Shown here piece after piece: positions 1 to 6,304 of a stretch of 8,403 bases of DNA. Each line of letters opens with the position of its first letter. The first letter of the stretch is position 1. This DNA is from CAYNJF01 sp964351745 (GTDB taxonomy: Bacteria > Pseudomonadota > Gammaproteobacteria > Berkiellales > Berkiellaceae): assembly GCA_964351745.1 (NCBI GenBank), contig CAYGPI010000100.1, forward strand, positions 1 through 8,403. The letters run 5' to 3'. Below the pieces are notes generated by a model. It saw only the letters and a list, made by a program, of their open reading frames with translations. It was not told the origin of the DNA and did no database searches. The position numbers and the translations under genes are program-made.

Positions 1-1418
1 TCAAAATAATCTTCGATGATGTTTAACTGTTTGGATCCTCCTGTCCACTTTATGGTTACTTTTTCCCGCTGTGGATCTTCAGCATGCACCAAGATACATT
101 CCAATTTTGCCAGGAGATGTAAGGTTTTCTTTGGATTTTCTGTTAACTTATCAATAATGAATTGCTGTTGTTCATTAATGAGTGGCCCCGTAAAGGGAAC
201 CCAGGCATATACCCAGATACCAAACTCAATATATTTCTGATAATCGATTAAACTTTTTGCACTCTGGATGCCATTTCTAACAGAGCTTGAATTGATTCTT
301 AACAGTAAGTTAATAGGCCCCACTTCCGATAGCGTGTAAAGATTAGTGTTCATTTTTGGATATAACAAAGAGTTTCTTACGACTTTTAAGGCTTTGCTGT
401 CCCAAGTTTTAGATAAAACTTCCAGTAATTTACCATCATTTTCAGGCTTCATAAGTTTCGGCAGTACATAATCATTGACAACCTGAAAACCTTTTGCGCA
501 TAAACTGCGCACATGCGAGAAGAAGTAGTCTCTTGGTTGTGCGGCTATAATTTCATTATTTTTAGGCTGATGATGCATGTGCGTCACCATCAAGGGAAAT
601 AGTATGGTGAACATAGCATCTTCTAGCCAGGCGCTTTGAACGCCTGTGTAGTAGCCAAGAAGGCCTGTGGTAGATTTGATGCAAACCAAGGCAGCTGTAC
701 CCATCCCCCAATGGGCTAAGGTATGGGTTGCGAAATATGCTTGTCTATGATCATCACAAAGACCCCCCATCTTAACTTCCGCAATACCTTCTCCCCAAGC
801 TAGTGGCTTTAAAAGGAAAGTGCCAATAGGTCCTATGACATAAGTTTTAGAGACACCGATAGCAAAGACATTTTTTCCTAAATCATAGATAGGACTCATT
901 ATTTTTCCACGTAACTTAATGGCGTTAGTGCATAATTCTGAGCATGGAGATATCTCATTATCAAGAGCTGGTTCCAAAGTAATCATGGAAGCATTTGTAT
1001 TCGTCACAGCGTTAAGCGTATAAGCGTTGAAGGCTGCTCTAAAGAAAACAGCGTTCATAGCTATGTCAACCCATGGCAAATAGTCGCCTACGGTGCTTTT
1101 GAGCATATGTTCGATTGGGGATCGCAAAAGACCATGGTAAGTTATCACTGGGACAGCATAATACAAAACATTGTACTGGAGGATGTGACCTAAAGATTCT
1201 CTGGTATCAGGGTTAAATGGCAATTTAAGGACAGTAAACGGGAATGTCGCCACTGTTTTGAAACCTTCCGAAAACTGGGTGACGCCAAACAGGAGGTTCC
1301 TTTGTGATGCTGGGCTTAAGACATAGCTGAGGGTTGTTGTTGTGACATATTTAGCACAGGTAAAAGAGCGTGAGAAAAAATCCCCAGCATCTGACATCCA
1401 CTGTCCTATAGAGCCCAT
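1..1418 (-). CDS. Partial multi-pass membrane protein, unknown family
   Basis: The frame is open from an ATG at 1418-1416 to the left edge: 472 codons plus two bases, no stop. An in-frame TAG lies a few codons upstream, so this ATG is the first possible start. Only a weak AGG precedes it. I do not recognise the family. Hydrophobic stretches suited to membrane or hairpin helices lie near residues 80-98, 115-135, 184-203, 232-260 and 268-280. A histidine-containing patch (THTLAHWGMG, about 231-240; THMHH, 279-283) surrounds the last two. The first 75 residues and everything after about 285 look soluble, with basic and amphipathic segments. There is no classical signal peptide. The gene is divergent from the lipoprotein pair. 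Large polytopic proteins of unknown role are common among Legionella accessory proteins and Dot/Icm substrates, but nothing visible here proves secretion. The C-terminus is off-window. The reading frame is secure; the function is unknown. Confidence 0.85.
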   Translation of the reverse strand, partial: MGSIGQWMSDAGDFFSRSFTCAKYVTTTTLSYVLSPASQRNLLFGVTQFSEGFKTVATFPFTVLKLPFNPDTRESLGHILQYNVLYYAVPVITYHGLLRSPIEHMLKSTVGDYLPWVDIAMNAVFFRAAFNAYTLNAVTNTNASMITLEPALDNEISPCSELCTNAIKLRGKIMSPIYDLGKNVFAIGVSKTYVIGPIGTFLLKPLAWGEGIAEVKMGGLCDDHRQAYFATHTLAHWGMGTAALVCIKSTTGLLGYYTGVQSAWLEDAMFTILFPLMVTHMHHQPKNNEIIAAQPRDYFFSHVRSLCAKGFQVVNDYVLPKLMKPENDGKLLEVLSKTWDSKALKVVRNSLLYPKMNTNLYTLSEVGPINLLLRINSSSVRNGIQSAKSLIDYQKYIEFGIWVYAWVPFTGPLINEQQQFIIDKLTENPKKTLHLLAKLECILVHAEDPQREKVTIKWTGGSKQLNIIEDYF

Positions 1419-1588
1419 AAAATTAGACCTATTTACACACTACTTGCCTCTATGATTCGCATACTTAATTTGATGCGTCAACTGAGCTTTTATCTTTGTT
1501 GGGTAACTAGTTGTTTTTAGGCTATTACATTGATCTTTTATGGGATCTCTATATGATGCAAGCTTCTCAACTAAAAAAGAGTTATCCA

Positions 1589-1948
1589 ATGCTAAATCCA
1601 GCTAATATAACAGGTCGATTTATATGTATCGTCATCTTTGCAGGTAGTTTAGGTGGCTGTGTTATTGCTCCCGAAGAATTGGCGCAATTAGATGCCAATT
1701 ATCAGCATCCTGTGGTTGTAAAGCATTATAAACGAAGTGAAATTCAAACTGTTTTGCCAGCTCGAAGAGCCATCGCTCAACAGGTCAATGTGGAAAACCA
1801 ACCTCATCCAAACAACGCAAGAAAAGTTAAGAAAAAGGCTAAAGGAGTGGCTAAACAAAAATTAGTCAAGATTCGCAAACAAGAAGGTTGTGTAGAGCCT
1901 TCTACTTTTGATAAAGTTGCTAAAGTGAAAGTAAAAAGAAGTTTTTGA
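1589..1948 (+). CDS. Small basic lipoprotein, unknown function
   Basis: With the ATG at 1589 the product has 119 residues and opens with a compact lipoprotein signal: polar N-region with one Arg, hydrophobic core FICIVIFAGS, then lipobox LGGC with the lipidated Cys at residue 24. A Shine-Dalgarno-like AAGAG (1577-1581) sits 7 bases upstream. The frame extends further back to ATGs at 1553 and 1556 and a TTG at 1511. The 1553/1556 starts remain possible and would give a 35-36 residue signal. The mature part is soluble. It has an acidic opening (APEELAQLD) and then a strongly Lys/Arg-rich second half (RKVKKKAKGVAKQKLVK), with a single further Cys. That basic stretch could contact peptidoglycan, LPS or nucleic acid, but this is a guess. 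No known family recognised. The next gene starts 17 bp downstream, so the two probably form an operon. Confidence is good for a real lipoprotein gene and low for any role. Confidence 0.7.
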   Translation: MLNPANITGRFICIVIFAGSLGGCVIAPEELAQLDANYQHPVVVKHYKRSEIQTVLPARRAIAQQVNVENQPHPNNARKVKKKAKGVAKQKLVKIRKQEGCVEPSTFDKVAKVKVKRSF

Positions 1949-1965
1949 TATGAGGGGGCATTTGT

Positions 1966-2430
1966 TTGCTTCATTTATGGAAAAAAATAAAAAAAGCTAG
2001 GCACCACTCTGTGCCTGGTTCTGCCTATGCCCCACTTTTGGAAAGCTTAAGTGGTGACGAACACATAAACCTACCTAACTTTAATTTAACTGTTGGCGAA
2101 CATCATCAGCTCCCTAGAATCCTAGATGTTAGTGGTAACATTGTTTATCAACATTCTGAAAAGACTGGCGCCTTGCCGCGTAAGCCCGAACGCATTCTGC
2201 GAAGGCCTGATCGAGACCTTCATGGCGAACTTGACTTAGCTGCATTCAAGCAGCTTTGCCCAAATGAGCAAAAGCAGGTCATGTGTCATTTGCAATATGC
2301 AAAAGGATTATACTCAGATCCTGAGCTTATAGATCCCCTCTATAAGGAGGGTGATTATGATAAAATGCTAAGAGTTATGGACAAAAGATCCTCCGACCCA
2401 ACGCACCGTAGCTCTCCACCAAGTTGTTAA
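1966..2430 (+). CDS. Hypothetical protein, 154 residues, TTG start
   Basis: The start is TTG. A G-rich Shine-Dalgarno-like GAGGGGG (1952-1958) lies 7 bases upstream, and no in-frame ATG or GTG occurs nearby. The protein opens with a short basic segment (LWKKIKKARHH). A proline-containing polar region follows, with NLPNFNLTVGE near residue 40 and a repeated Arg/Pro stretch (KPERILRRPDRDLHGELD) near 74-91. The C-terminal third looks helical and acidic. There is no signal peptide or membrane helix, so a cytoplasmic or non-classically exported protein is likely. No family recognised. It follows the lipoprotein by 17 bp and is probably co-transcribed. The last 13 residues are Ser/Pro/Thr-rich and look unlike the rest. 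The +1 frame continues open to a TGA at 2468-2470 with a more protein-like composition, so the true C-terminus may have been changed by a small indel. Real gene likely; function unknown. Confidence 0.6.
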   Translation: MLHLWKKIKKARHHSVPGSAYAPLLESLSGDEHINLPNFNLTVGEHHQLPRILDVSGNIVYQHSEKTGALPRKPERILRRPDRDLHGELDLAAFKQLCPNEQKQVMCHLQYAKGLYSDPELIDPLYKEGDYDKMLRVMDKRSSDPTHRSSPPSC

Positions 2431-2604
2431 TACCTTCTGGTGCCCAAAGTCTATACCTGAATGGAACTGAACGTGTTAGGATTTCAAAGTTAACCCTTTT
2501 AGGTACGATTAAATAAGTTACAATAAGGCTATCTTACAACTTCTTCATGTCGGTTCGTCCTGGCAGACTGTTATAGAGCAAGGATAGTTGGATTTTGCTT
2601 CAAT

Positions 2605-2609
2605 AAGGA
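2605..2609 (+). promoter_or_regulatory. Ribosome binding site of the ATP-grasp gene
   Basis: AAGGA lies 5 bases before the ATG at 2615. It favours that start over the in-frame TTG at 2588, whose nearest AGGA (2581-2584) is only 3 bases away. A -10-like TACAAT occurs at 2519-2524 in the preceding gap, but I see no convincing -35 with it. Confidence 0.55.
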
Positions 2610-2614
2610 TATGT

Positions 2615-3676
2615 ATGCACGAACTGACGGAGTTATACTACCATACAGCCCAGAAGATGGGCTTATGTCCTATTGCGGTGCCGCAAGTTCATGGTTTTAA
2701 AATAATAATAAATGGACGCCCATACTATTTCAGAAATGGTCTCGTACCAATGAATGATGAGGCTAGTGTCAGCATAGCTTGCAATAAATTTATAACCAAT
2801 AAAGTCTTAGCCAAGGCCGGTTTCCCAGTTCCCAAAGCGACAGCCTATGATCTGGATGAGTTTGAAGAGGATCCTGCCCTTGAGCAGTTAGATGTCTCAT
2901 TTCCTGTCGTTTTGAAACCTACCATTGACTCATCTTGTGGAAAAGATGTCTCTTGCAATATTCAGGATAAAAAATCTTTAATTTATCTCATGAAAAAGAT
3001 GTATGAAGAATACGATGGGTTAAGTATTGAGCATTTTGAACATGGGCTTCGATCCTTCAGGGTCTTAGTTTTAAAGAGCAAAGTTATAGCTATCACTGAG
3101 AGGATTCCAGCGCAGGTGACCGGCGATGGAAAATCGTCCATCATGAAGCTGATAGACATTCAAAATAAAAAAAGAGCCCGAGTAAAAGATCTGCCACTTC
3201 ATGACTACGAGTTAAACGAAGAGACGAATATCTTGCTTAAGGAAAAGGGGATAGGCGTTCATTATGTACCTTATGCAGGAGAAACCATAAAGCTTCGATA
3301 TGTTTGTAACAGTTCTCGAGGAGGCACCTTTTTTGGAGTGCCCGTAAGTGATATATGCAAATACAATCATGATTTATTAGTAGACGCGGCAAAAACACTG
3401 AATTTATACCTTGTGGGCTTTGATTTTTTATGTGAAGATTTGTCGAGACCAGTGAATGAGTCTCGCGGTTGTATTATAGAAGCAAACATTGGTCCAGACA
3501 TCTCTATTCATGAAAATTTAAAGAAAGGAACGCAGGTTTGTGTCACCAAACCTATTTTAAAAGCTTTTATGAAACATTATAAAAAACCTTGGTATTATCG
3601 TTTTTTGATTAACCCAAATTTCTATATTACTTGTGCTTTTATATTATGCCTCTATGGCATTCTAAATTATCTTTAA
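2615..3676 (+). CDS. ATP-grasp ligase, cyanophycin synthetase/GshF type, membrane-anchored
   Basis: This 353-residue protein has the ATP-grasp fold of the cyanophycin synthetase and bifunctional glutathione synthetase (GshF) group. Such enzymes use ATP to activate a carboxylate as an acyl phosphate and join it to an amine. Visible motifs, in order: NK at 57-58; ATP-binding Lys in VVLKPT (K101) with a Gly/Ser loop DSSCGKD (105-111); ERIPAQVTGDGKSSI (162-176), matching the R-x-P-x-x-V-x-G-D-G signature; GETIKLRYVCNSSRGG (222-237), matching G-x-x-V-x-LR...N-S-x-GG; and Mg-binding acids in GFDFL (D270) and IIEANIGP (E289, N291), followed by H299. CphA and GshF carry this domain inside much larger proteins; here it stands alone. 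The last 20 residues form a hydrophobic helix (about 336-352), unusual for the group, suggesting tethering to the inner membrane. The decarboxylase gene follows after 40 bp on the same strand. The substrates cannot be read from sequence. Confidence 0.85.
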   Translation: MHELTELYYHTAQKMGLCPIAVPQVHGFKIIINGRPYYFRNGLVPMNDEASVSIACNKFITNKVLAKAGFPVPKATAYDLDEFEEDPALEQLDVSFPVVLKPTIDSSCGKDVSCNIQDKKSLIYLMKKMYEEYDGLSIEHFEHGLRSFRVLVLKSKVIAITERIPAQVTGDGKSSIMKLIDIQNKKRARVKDLPLHDYELNEETNILLKEKGIGVHYVPYAGETIKLRYVCNSSRGGTFFGVPVSDICKYNHDLLVDAAKTLNLYLVGFDFLCEDLSRPVNESRGCIIEANIGPDISIHENLKKGTQVCVTKPILKAFMKHYKKPWYYRFLINPNFYITCAFILCLYGILNYL

Positions 3677-3716
3677 AGGTATTAAGACCTAAATTTACAG
3701 CTTTGATGAGATTATA

Positions 3717-4943
3717 ATGAAGCTTATTCATAACCTTGCTCAGGATGAGTACCAAGATGTTTTTAATGAATGCCGTTATCAAATAGCTAAACGCAGCTAT
3801 AAAAATTTAGGCTCCTTTGCCAATACGGTGATGGAGCCTAAAGCTGTAGAGCTTTTTAGCGAGTTTAGCGGTATTAATGCCGTCGATTTTTTTGCCTATC
3901 CTGAAATTCAAGATATGATGCAAATTTGCAAATCTTTTATTTTAGACTTGGTTAGCACATCAAAAACTGTGTCTGATTATGATGCTTTTGCGACATCAGG
4001 ATCTAGTGAAGCTATTATTTTATCCTTATTTTTTTTAAAGCATGCATGGTTGTCTAATGCTCCTAAAGACTCAAAGCCAAGCTTAGTTGTTTGTGAGAAC
4101 TGCCATGTCGCTTGGCAAAAAGCTGCAACTTTACTACAGGTTGAATTAGTGGTTGTTGCTTTAAAAAGCGATAGTTTAATTTTTGATGGGGATAATCTTG
4201 AGTCGGTTGTCAATGAGAATACGATTGGGGTCGTTTGTACATTAGGTATCACCCGATCGTTATATTTTGACGATGTGCAAAGCATTAACTCTAAGTTAAA
4301 GAGCATTCATCGTGAAAAGGGACTGTTTATTCCAATTCATGTCGATGCGGCAAGCGGCGGCTTTGTTGCGCCGTTTCAATATCCGAAGTTAAAGTGGGAT
4401 TTTAGGCTAGAGCATGTTTCAATGATTAATGTATCGAGCCATAAATATGGCATGGTCTATCCAGGGCTTGCTTGGTTATGTTTTAAAAGGGAGCTGCAAA
4501 TAAGTGCCTTAGCTCATGAAAATACCTATCTTGGCAATAAAATGCATCGTTTTCAGCTACAGTTTTCTCATTCTGCAGGGCCTTTGGTTGCTCAATATTA
4601 TTTTATAGAAAAATATAAATTTTCAGGTTACAAGGACATTATGACAACGTTATTCCAACGATGTCATGATTTAAAGAAATCTTTGTTAGCCATGTCTGGA
4701 GTTCATATTGTGACGCCAGGTCGACAACCGTCTTTGCCTGGTATTATTTTACGATTAGATAGACCCGATATCACCATGGATGAGTTGAGCCAACGATTAT
4801 CTTCCGAAGGTTGGCATTTGCCAACCTTTGATCTTGTTGTGGATGGTGAAATTGTGCGAGTAGGCAGAATTATTTTGCGCTATGGGATGCACCCAGACTT
4901 ACTGGAAGCCTTTTTTTTGGATCTCTGCGCCGTCTTGCCATAA
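3717..4943 (+). CDS. Group II PLP decarboxylase, glutamate decarboxylase-like
   Basis: This 408-residue enzyme aligns by eye along nearly its whole length with E. coli GadB (466 residues; compared from memory). Cofactor residues are present: phosphate-binding TSGSSEA (93-99), H130 at the ring-stacking position (Gln in GadB), T179, D210 in HVDAASGG, and the Schiff-base lysine K243 in SSHKYG. N54, D57 and F34 line up with GadB N83, D86 and F63, which hold the glutamate side chain; S33 replaces T62. The likely reaction is therefore glutamate to GABA plus CO2 in the cytoplasm. The N-terminus lacks about 29 residues. The C-terminus stops some 24 residues early, so the GadB tail whose H465 closes the active site at neutral pH is missing. 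The ATG is preceded by a weak GAG (3708-3710). It follows the ATP-grasp gene by 40 bp, probably in one operon. Its 3' end overlaps the esterase gene on the other strand by 74 bp. Decarboxylase class is confident; glutamate as substrate is likely. Confidence 0.88.
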   Translation: MKLIHNLAQDEYQDVFNECRYQIAKRSYKNLGSFANTVMEPKAVELFSEFSGINAVDFFAYPEIQDMMQICKSFILDLVSTSKTVSDYDAFATSGSSEAIILSLFFLKHAWLSNAPKDSKPSLVVCENCHVAWQKAATLLQVELVVVALKSDSLIFDGDNLESVVNENTIGVVCTLGITRSLYFDDVQSINSKLKSIHREKGLFIPIHVDAASGGFVAPFQYPKLKWDFRLEHVSMINVSSHKYGMVYPGLAWLCFKRELQISALAHENTYLGNKMHRFQLQFSHSAGPLVAQYYFIEKYKFSGYKDIMTTLFQRCHDLKKSLLAMSGVHIVTPGRQPSLPGIILRLDRPDITMDELSQRLSSEGWHLPTFDLVVDGEIVRVGRIILRYGMHPDLLEAFFLDLCAVLP

Positions 4944-5829
4944 CAAGGAATCCCAAAACTGCAAGCCATAAGGTGCTTGGTACAGGCACAGTGATGCCCA
5001 GCTGTTGTTCGATGCCTTTGGCTAACATTTCGTGTGCCAAGGTCGTTGGATGAATATCATCAAAGAATAAATAGTCCTCGACAGAGGGGCATCCAAGAGC
5101 TAAGCAGGGGGAGTCTATCACTGCAAAATGGCTTTGATTTTCAATAAAAAACGCAGTGGTATCAAAAGTGGCGATATCCAGCTGGCTCAAGTTATCTAAT
5201 GAGGTTGTCAGTAGTGAGTTATACATTGAGGTTAGCTCACTTGCCCTAGGGTCATTCAGAAAACGGGGCGCAAGGCTCCAGTCAGGCACTAACGGTATCA
5301 TAAACTGGCTTGCTCCAGCATCGCTTAACATACCAATACTTAGCAAGATCTCATCAACGGCCTGGTTGAATTGGAACATAGCTTGGTTATTATCAAGTTG
5401 GGCTTGAATGACATCAGCAACATCGTTGTTACCAATATACATGAGGATGAGTGTTTCTGGATCAATCGTATTTGTGCCAAGATCTGTTAATAATAGGTTG
5501 GTTTGCGTTGCAAGTCCTGGAATAGCGCTGCCATTGAATGGAATATCTTGCCCGGCTCTAGCACCTCCCCAAGCATAATTTTGGCCACCCAATAAAGAAG
5601 GTTTTAATTCGCCCAAATGGAGATCTGAATTGAGGTATTCAACAAAGGTTGGTCCATTTGTAAATCTCCCTTCAAAATAGGGGGATGGTGGTTGCCCACT
5701 CGCTGCGAATAGATTGCCTGAATCTGAAAGACTATCGCCTAATGCCAGTAAATTAGTGATAGGCATTGCCTGTGATTGGCCAATGGATAAGGCTGCTAGA
5801 GTGATGAGCATACTTATAACTGATTTCAT
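4870..5829 (-). CDS. Secreted GDSL/SGNH esterase with PEP-CTERM-like tail
   Basis: This 319-residue protein carries a Sec signal peptide, with probable cleavage after SQA (residue 21). GDSLSDSGN follows (nucleophile S33), then GGARAG (block II, Gly88/89), IGNNDV (block III, N134) and DDIHP (catalytic D257 and H260). This is the complete lipolytic GDSL set, so it is probably a periplasmic or surface esterase, lipase or lysophospholipase. Lipid specificity cannot be read. Residues 281-302 resemble a PEP-CTERM sorting signal: VPVPSTLW, a short hydrophobic helix, then RRRR. PEP-CTERM proteins are processed by an exosortase; none is seen here. Seventeen further residues (DPKKRLPV to the end) follow the Arg cluster, longer than usual, and lie inside the overlap with the convergent decarboxylase gene. 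The ATG at 5829 is supported by AGGGA 6 bases upstream and by the signal peptide starting immediately. An extended -10 promoter lies just upstream. Esterase call strong; sorting signal moderate. Confidence 0.9.
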   Translation of the reverse strand: MKSVISMLITLAALSIGQSQAMPITNLLALGDSLSDSGNLFAASGQPPSPYFEGRFTNGPTFVEYLNSDLHLGELKPSLLGGQNYAWGGARAGQDIPFNGSAIPGLATQTNLLLTDLGTNTIDPETLILMYIGNNDVADVIQAQLDNNQAMFQFNQAVDEILLSIGMLSDAGASQFMIPLVPDWSLAPRFLNDPRASELTSMYNSLLTTSLDNLSQLDIATFDTTAFFIENQSHFAVIDSPCLALGCPSVEDYLFFDDIHPTTLAHEMLAKGIEQQLGITVPVPSTLWLAVLGFLVMARRRRDPKKRLPVSLGASHSAK

Positions 5830-5850
5830 AAGCTTTCCCTGTTGTGAGTG

Positions 5851-5881
5851 GTTATAACAAACACAATTGCTGAAATGTCAG
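5851..5881 (-). promoter_or_regulatory. Probable promoter of the GDSL esterase gene
   Basis: On the minus strand an extended -10, TGT-TATAAC (5859-5851, 5/6 match to TATAAT plus the TGn element), is preceded by CTGACA (5881-5876, 5/6 match to TTGACA). The 19-base spacer is long, but the extended -10 can compensate. The implied start of transcription near 5844 leaves a leader of about 15 bases containing the AGGGA ribosome binding site. Confidence 0.4.
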
Positions 5882-6040
5882 ATGCTTAGATTTAGAGATT
5901 GTTTGATATTAATTGGAGGATAGGTATTCTATTAATAACATAGCCTATTCATGACGAATAGAGTGATTGTCCTGAATGAATGAAGGTTATTGTAGGCATG
6001 AGTTAGTTGTGAACTTAATAGATAATGTTTAATTAATGTA

Positions 6041-6068
6041 CCGAATATGACTGTCTAGTCATATCCGG
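6041..6068. other. Inverted repeat, possible terminator of the peptide gene
   Basis: A perfect 8-bp stem (ATATGACT 6045-6052 with AGTCATAT 6057-6064) closes a GTCT loop. After one mismatched pair it is extended by CCG/CGG (6041-6043, 6066-6068). It lies 23 bases past the stop codon of the peptide gene on the minus strand. The sequence beyond it is AT-rich but has no clean T-tract, so it may be a weak or factor-assisted terminator, a transcript-stabilising hairpin, or an operator. Confidence 0.4.
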
Positions 6069-6091
6069 CATATTCAATGATAAATTAAAGC

Positions 6092-6280
6092 TTAAAATCT
6101 ATCTCTTAGTTCTTCAGCTAAGTATTCTACTGTTTCTAAAATTTCGTCTAAAGATGGCTCTTTGTTTGAATTAAGTTGGTAATAAACACCAGTTAATACA
6201 ACAGCGTCATTCACTGCTTCATCTTTACCATAGCCAGCACCAGATACTGATGATAATGTTTCTGCTTTTAATTCTTTCAT
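6092..6280 (-). CDS. Double-glycine-leader peptide precursor, bacteriocin/microcin-like
   Basis: This 62-residue precursor begins MKELKAETLSSVSGAG. The leader fits the double-glycine type (ELxxVSGG/GA) that C39-peptidase ABC transporters cleave after the GA/GG pair, here predicted after A15. The mature peptide would have 47 residues. It starts GYGKDEA, has a hydrophobic centre (AVVLTGVYY) and ends in a highly acidic probable helix (SLDEILETVEYLAEELRD). I count 11 acidic against 4 basic side chains, so it is strongly anionic, unlike most pore-forming class II bacteriocins, which are cationic and Gly-rich. It contains no Cys. A secreted signal, an antibacterial peptide with an unusual target, or a precursor for modification are all possible. 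The start is fixed by AAGGAG six bases upstream; the frame also runs eight codons further to another ATG, which would ignore this site and spoil the leader. No transporter, immunity or modification gene is visible. Leader type fairly sure; activity unknown. Confidence 0.7.
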   Translation of the reverse strand: MKELKAETLSSVSGAGYGKDEAVNDAVVLTGVYYQLNSNKEPSLDEILETVEYLAEELRDRF

Positions 6281-6286
6281 TTGAAA

Positions 6287-6292
6287 CTCCTT
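6287..6292 (-). promoter_or_regulatory. Strong ribosome binding site of the peptide gene
   Basis: AAGGAG on the minus strand, six bases before the ATG at 6280, is the best Shine-Dalgarno sequence in the window. It decides the start of the 62-residue peptide against the in-frame ATG at 6304 and suggests high translation. Confidence 0.8.
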
Positions 6293-6304
6293 GTAACATG
6301 TCAA

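Noticed and set aside
16..240. Plus-strand 74-residue ORF
   Set aside because: It lies wholly inside the minus-strand membrane protein frame, which is far longer and more protein-like.
1470..1496. TTGATG...TATCTT promoter-like pair upstream of the lipoprotein gene
   Set aside because: The spacer is only 15 bases and the -10 match is poor; not better than chance in AT-rich sequence.
3977..4306. Minus-strand 109-residue ORF
   Set aside because: Antisense shadow of the decarboxylase core, whose cofactor motifs are on the plus strand.
5156..5407. Plus-strand 83-residue ORF
   Set aside because: Antisense shadow of the esterase; no ribosome binding site and unnatural composition.
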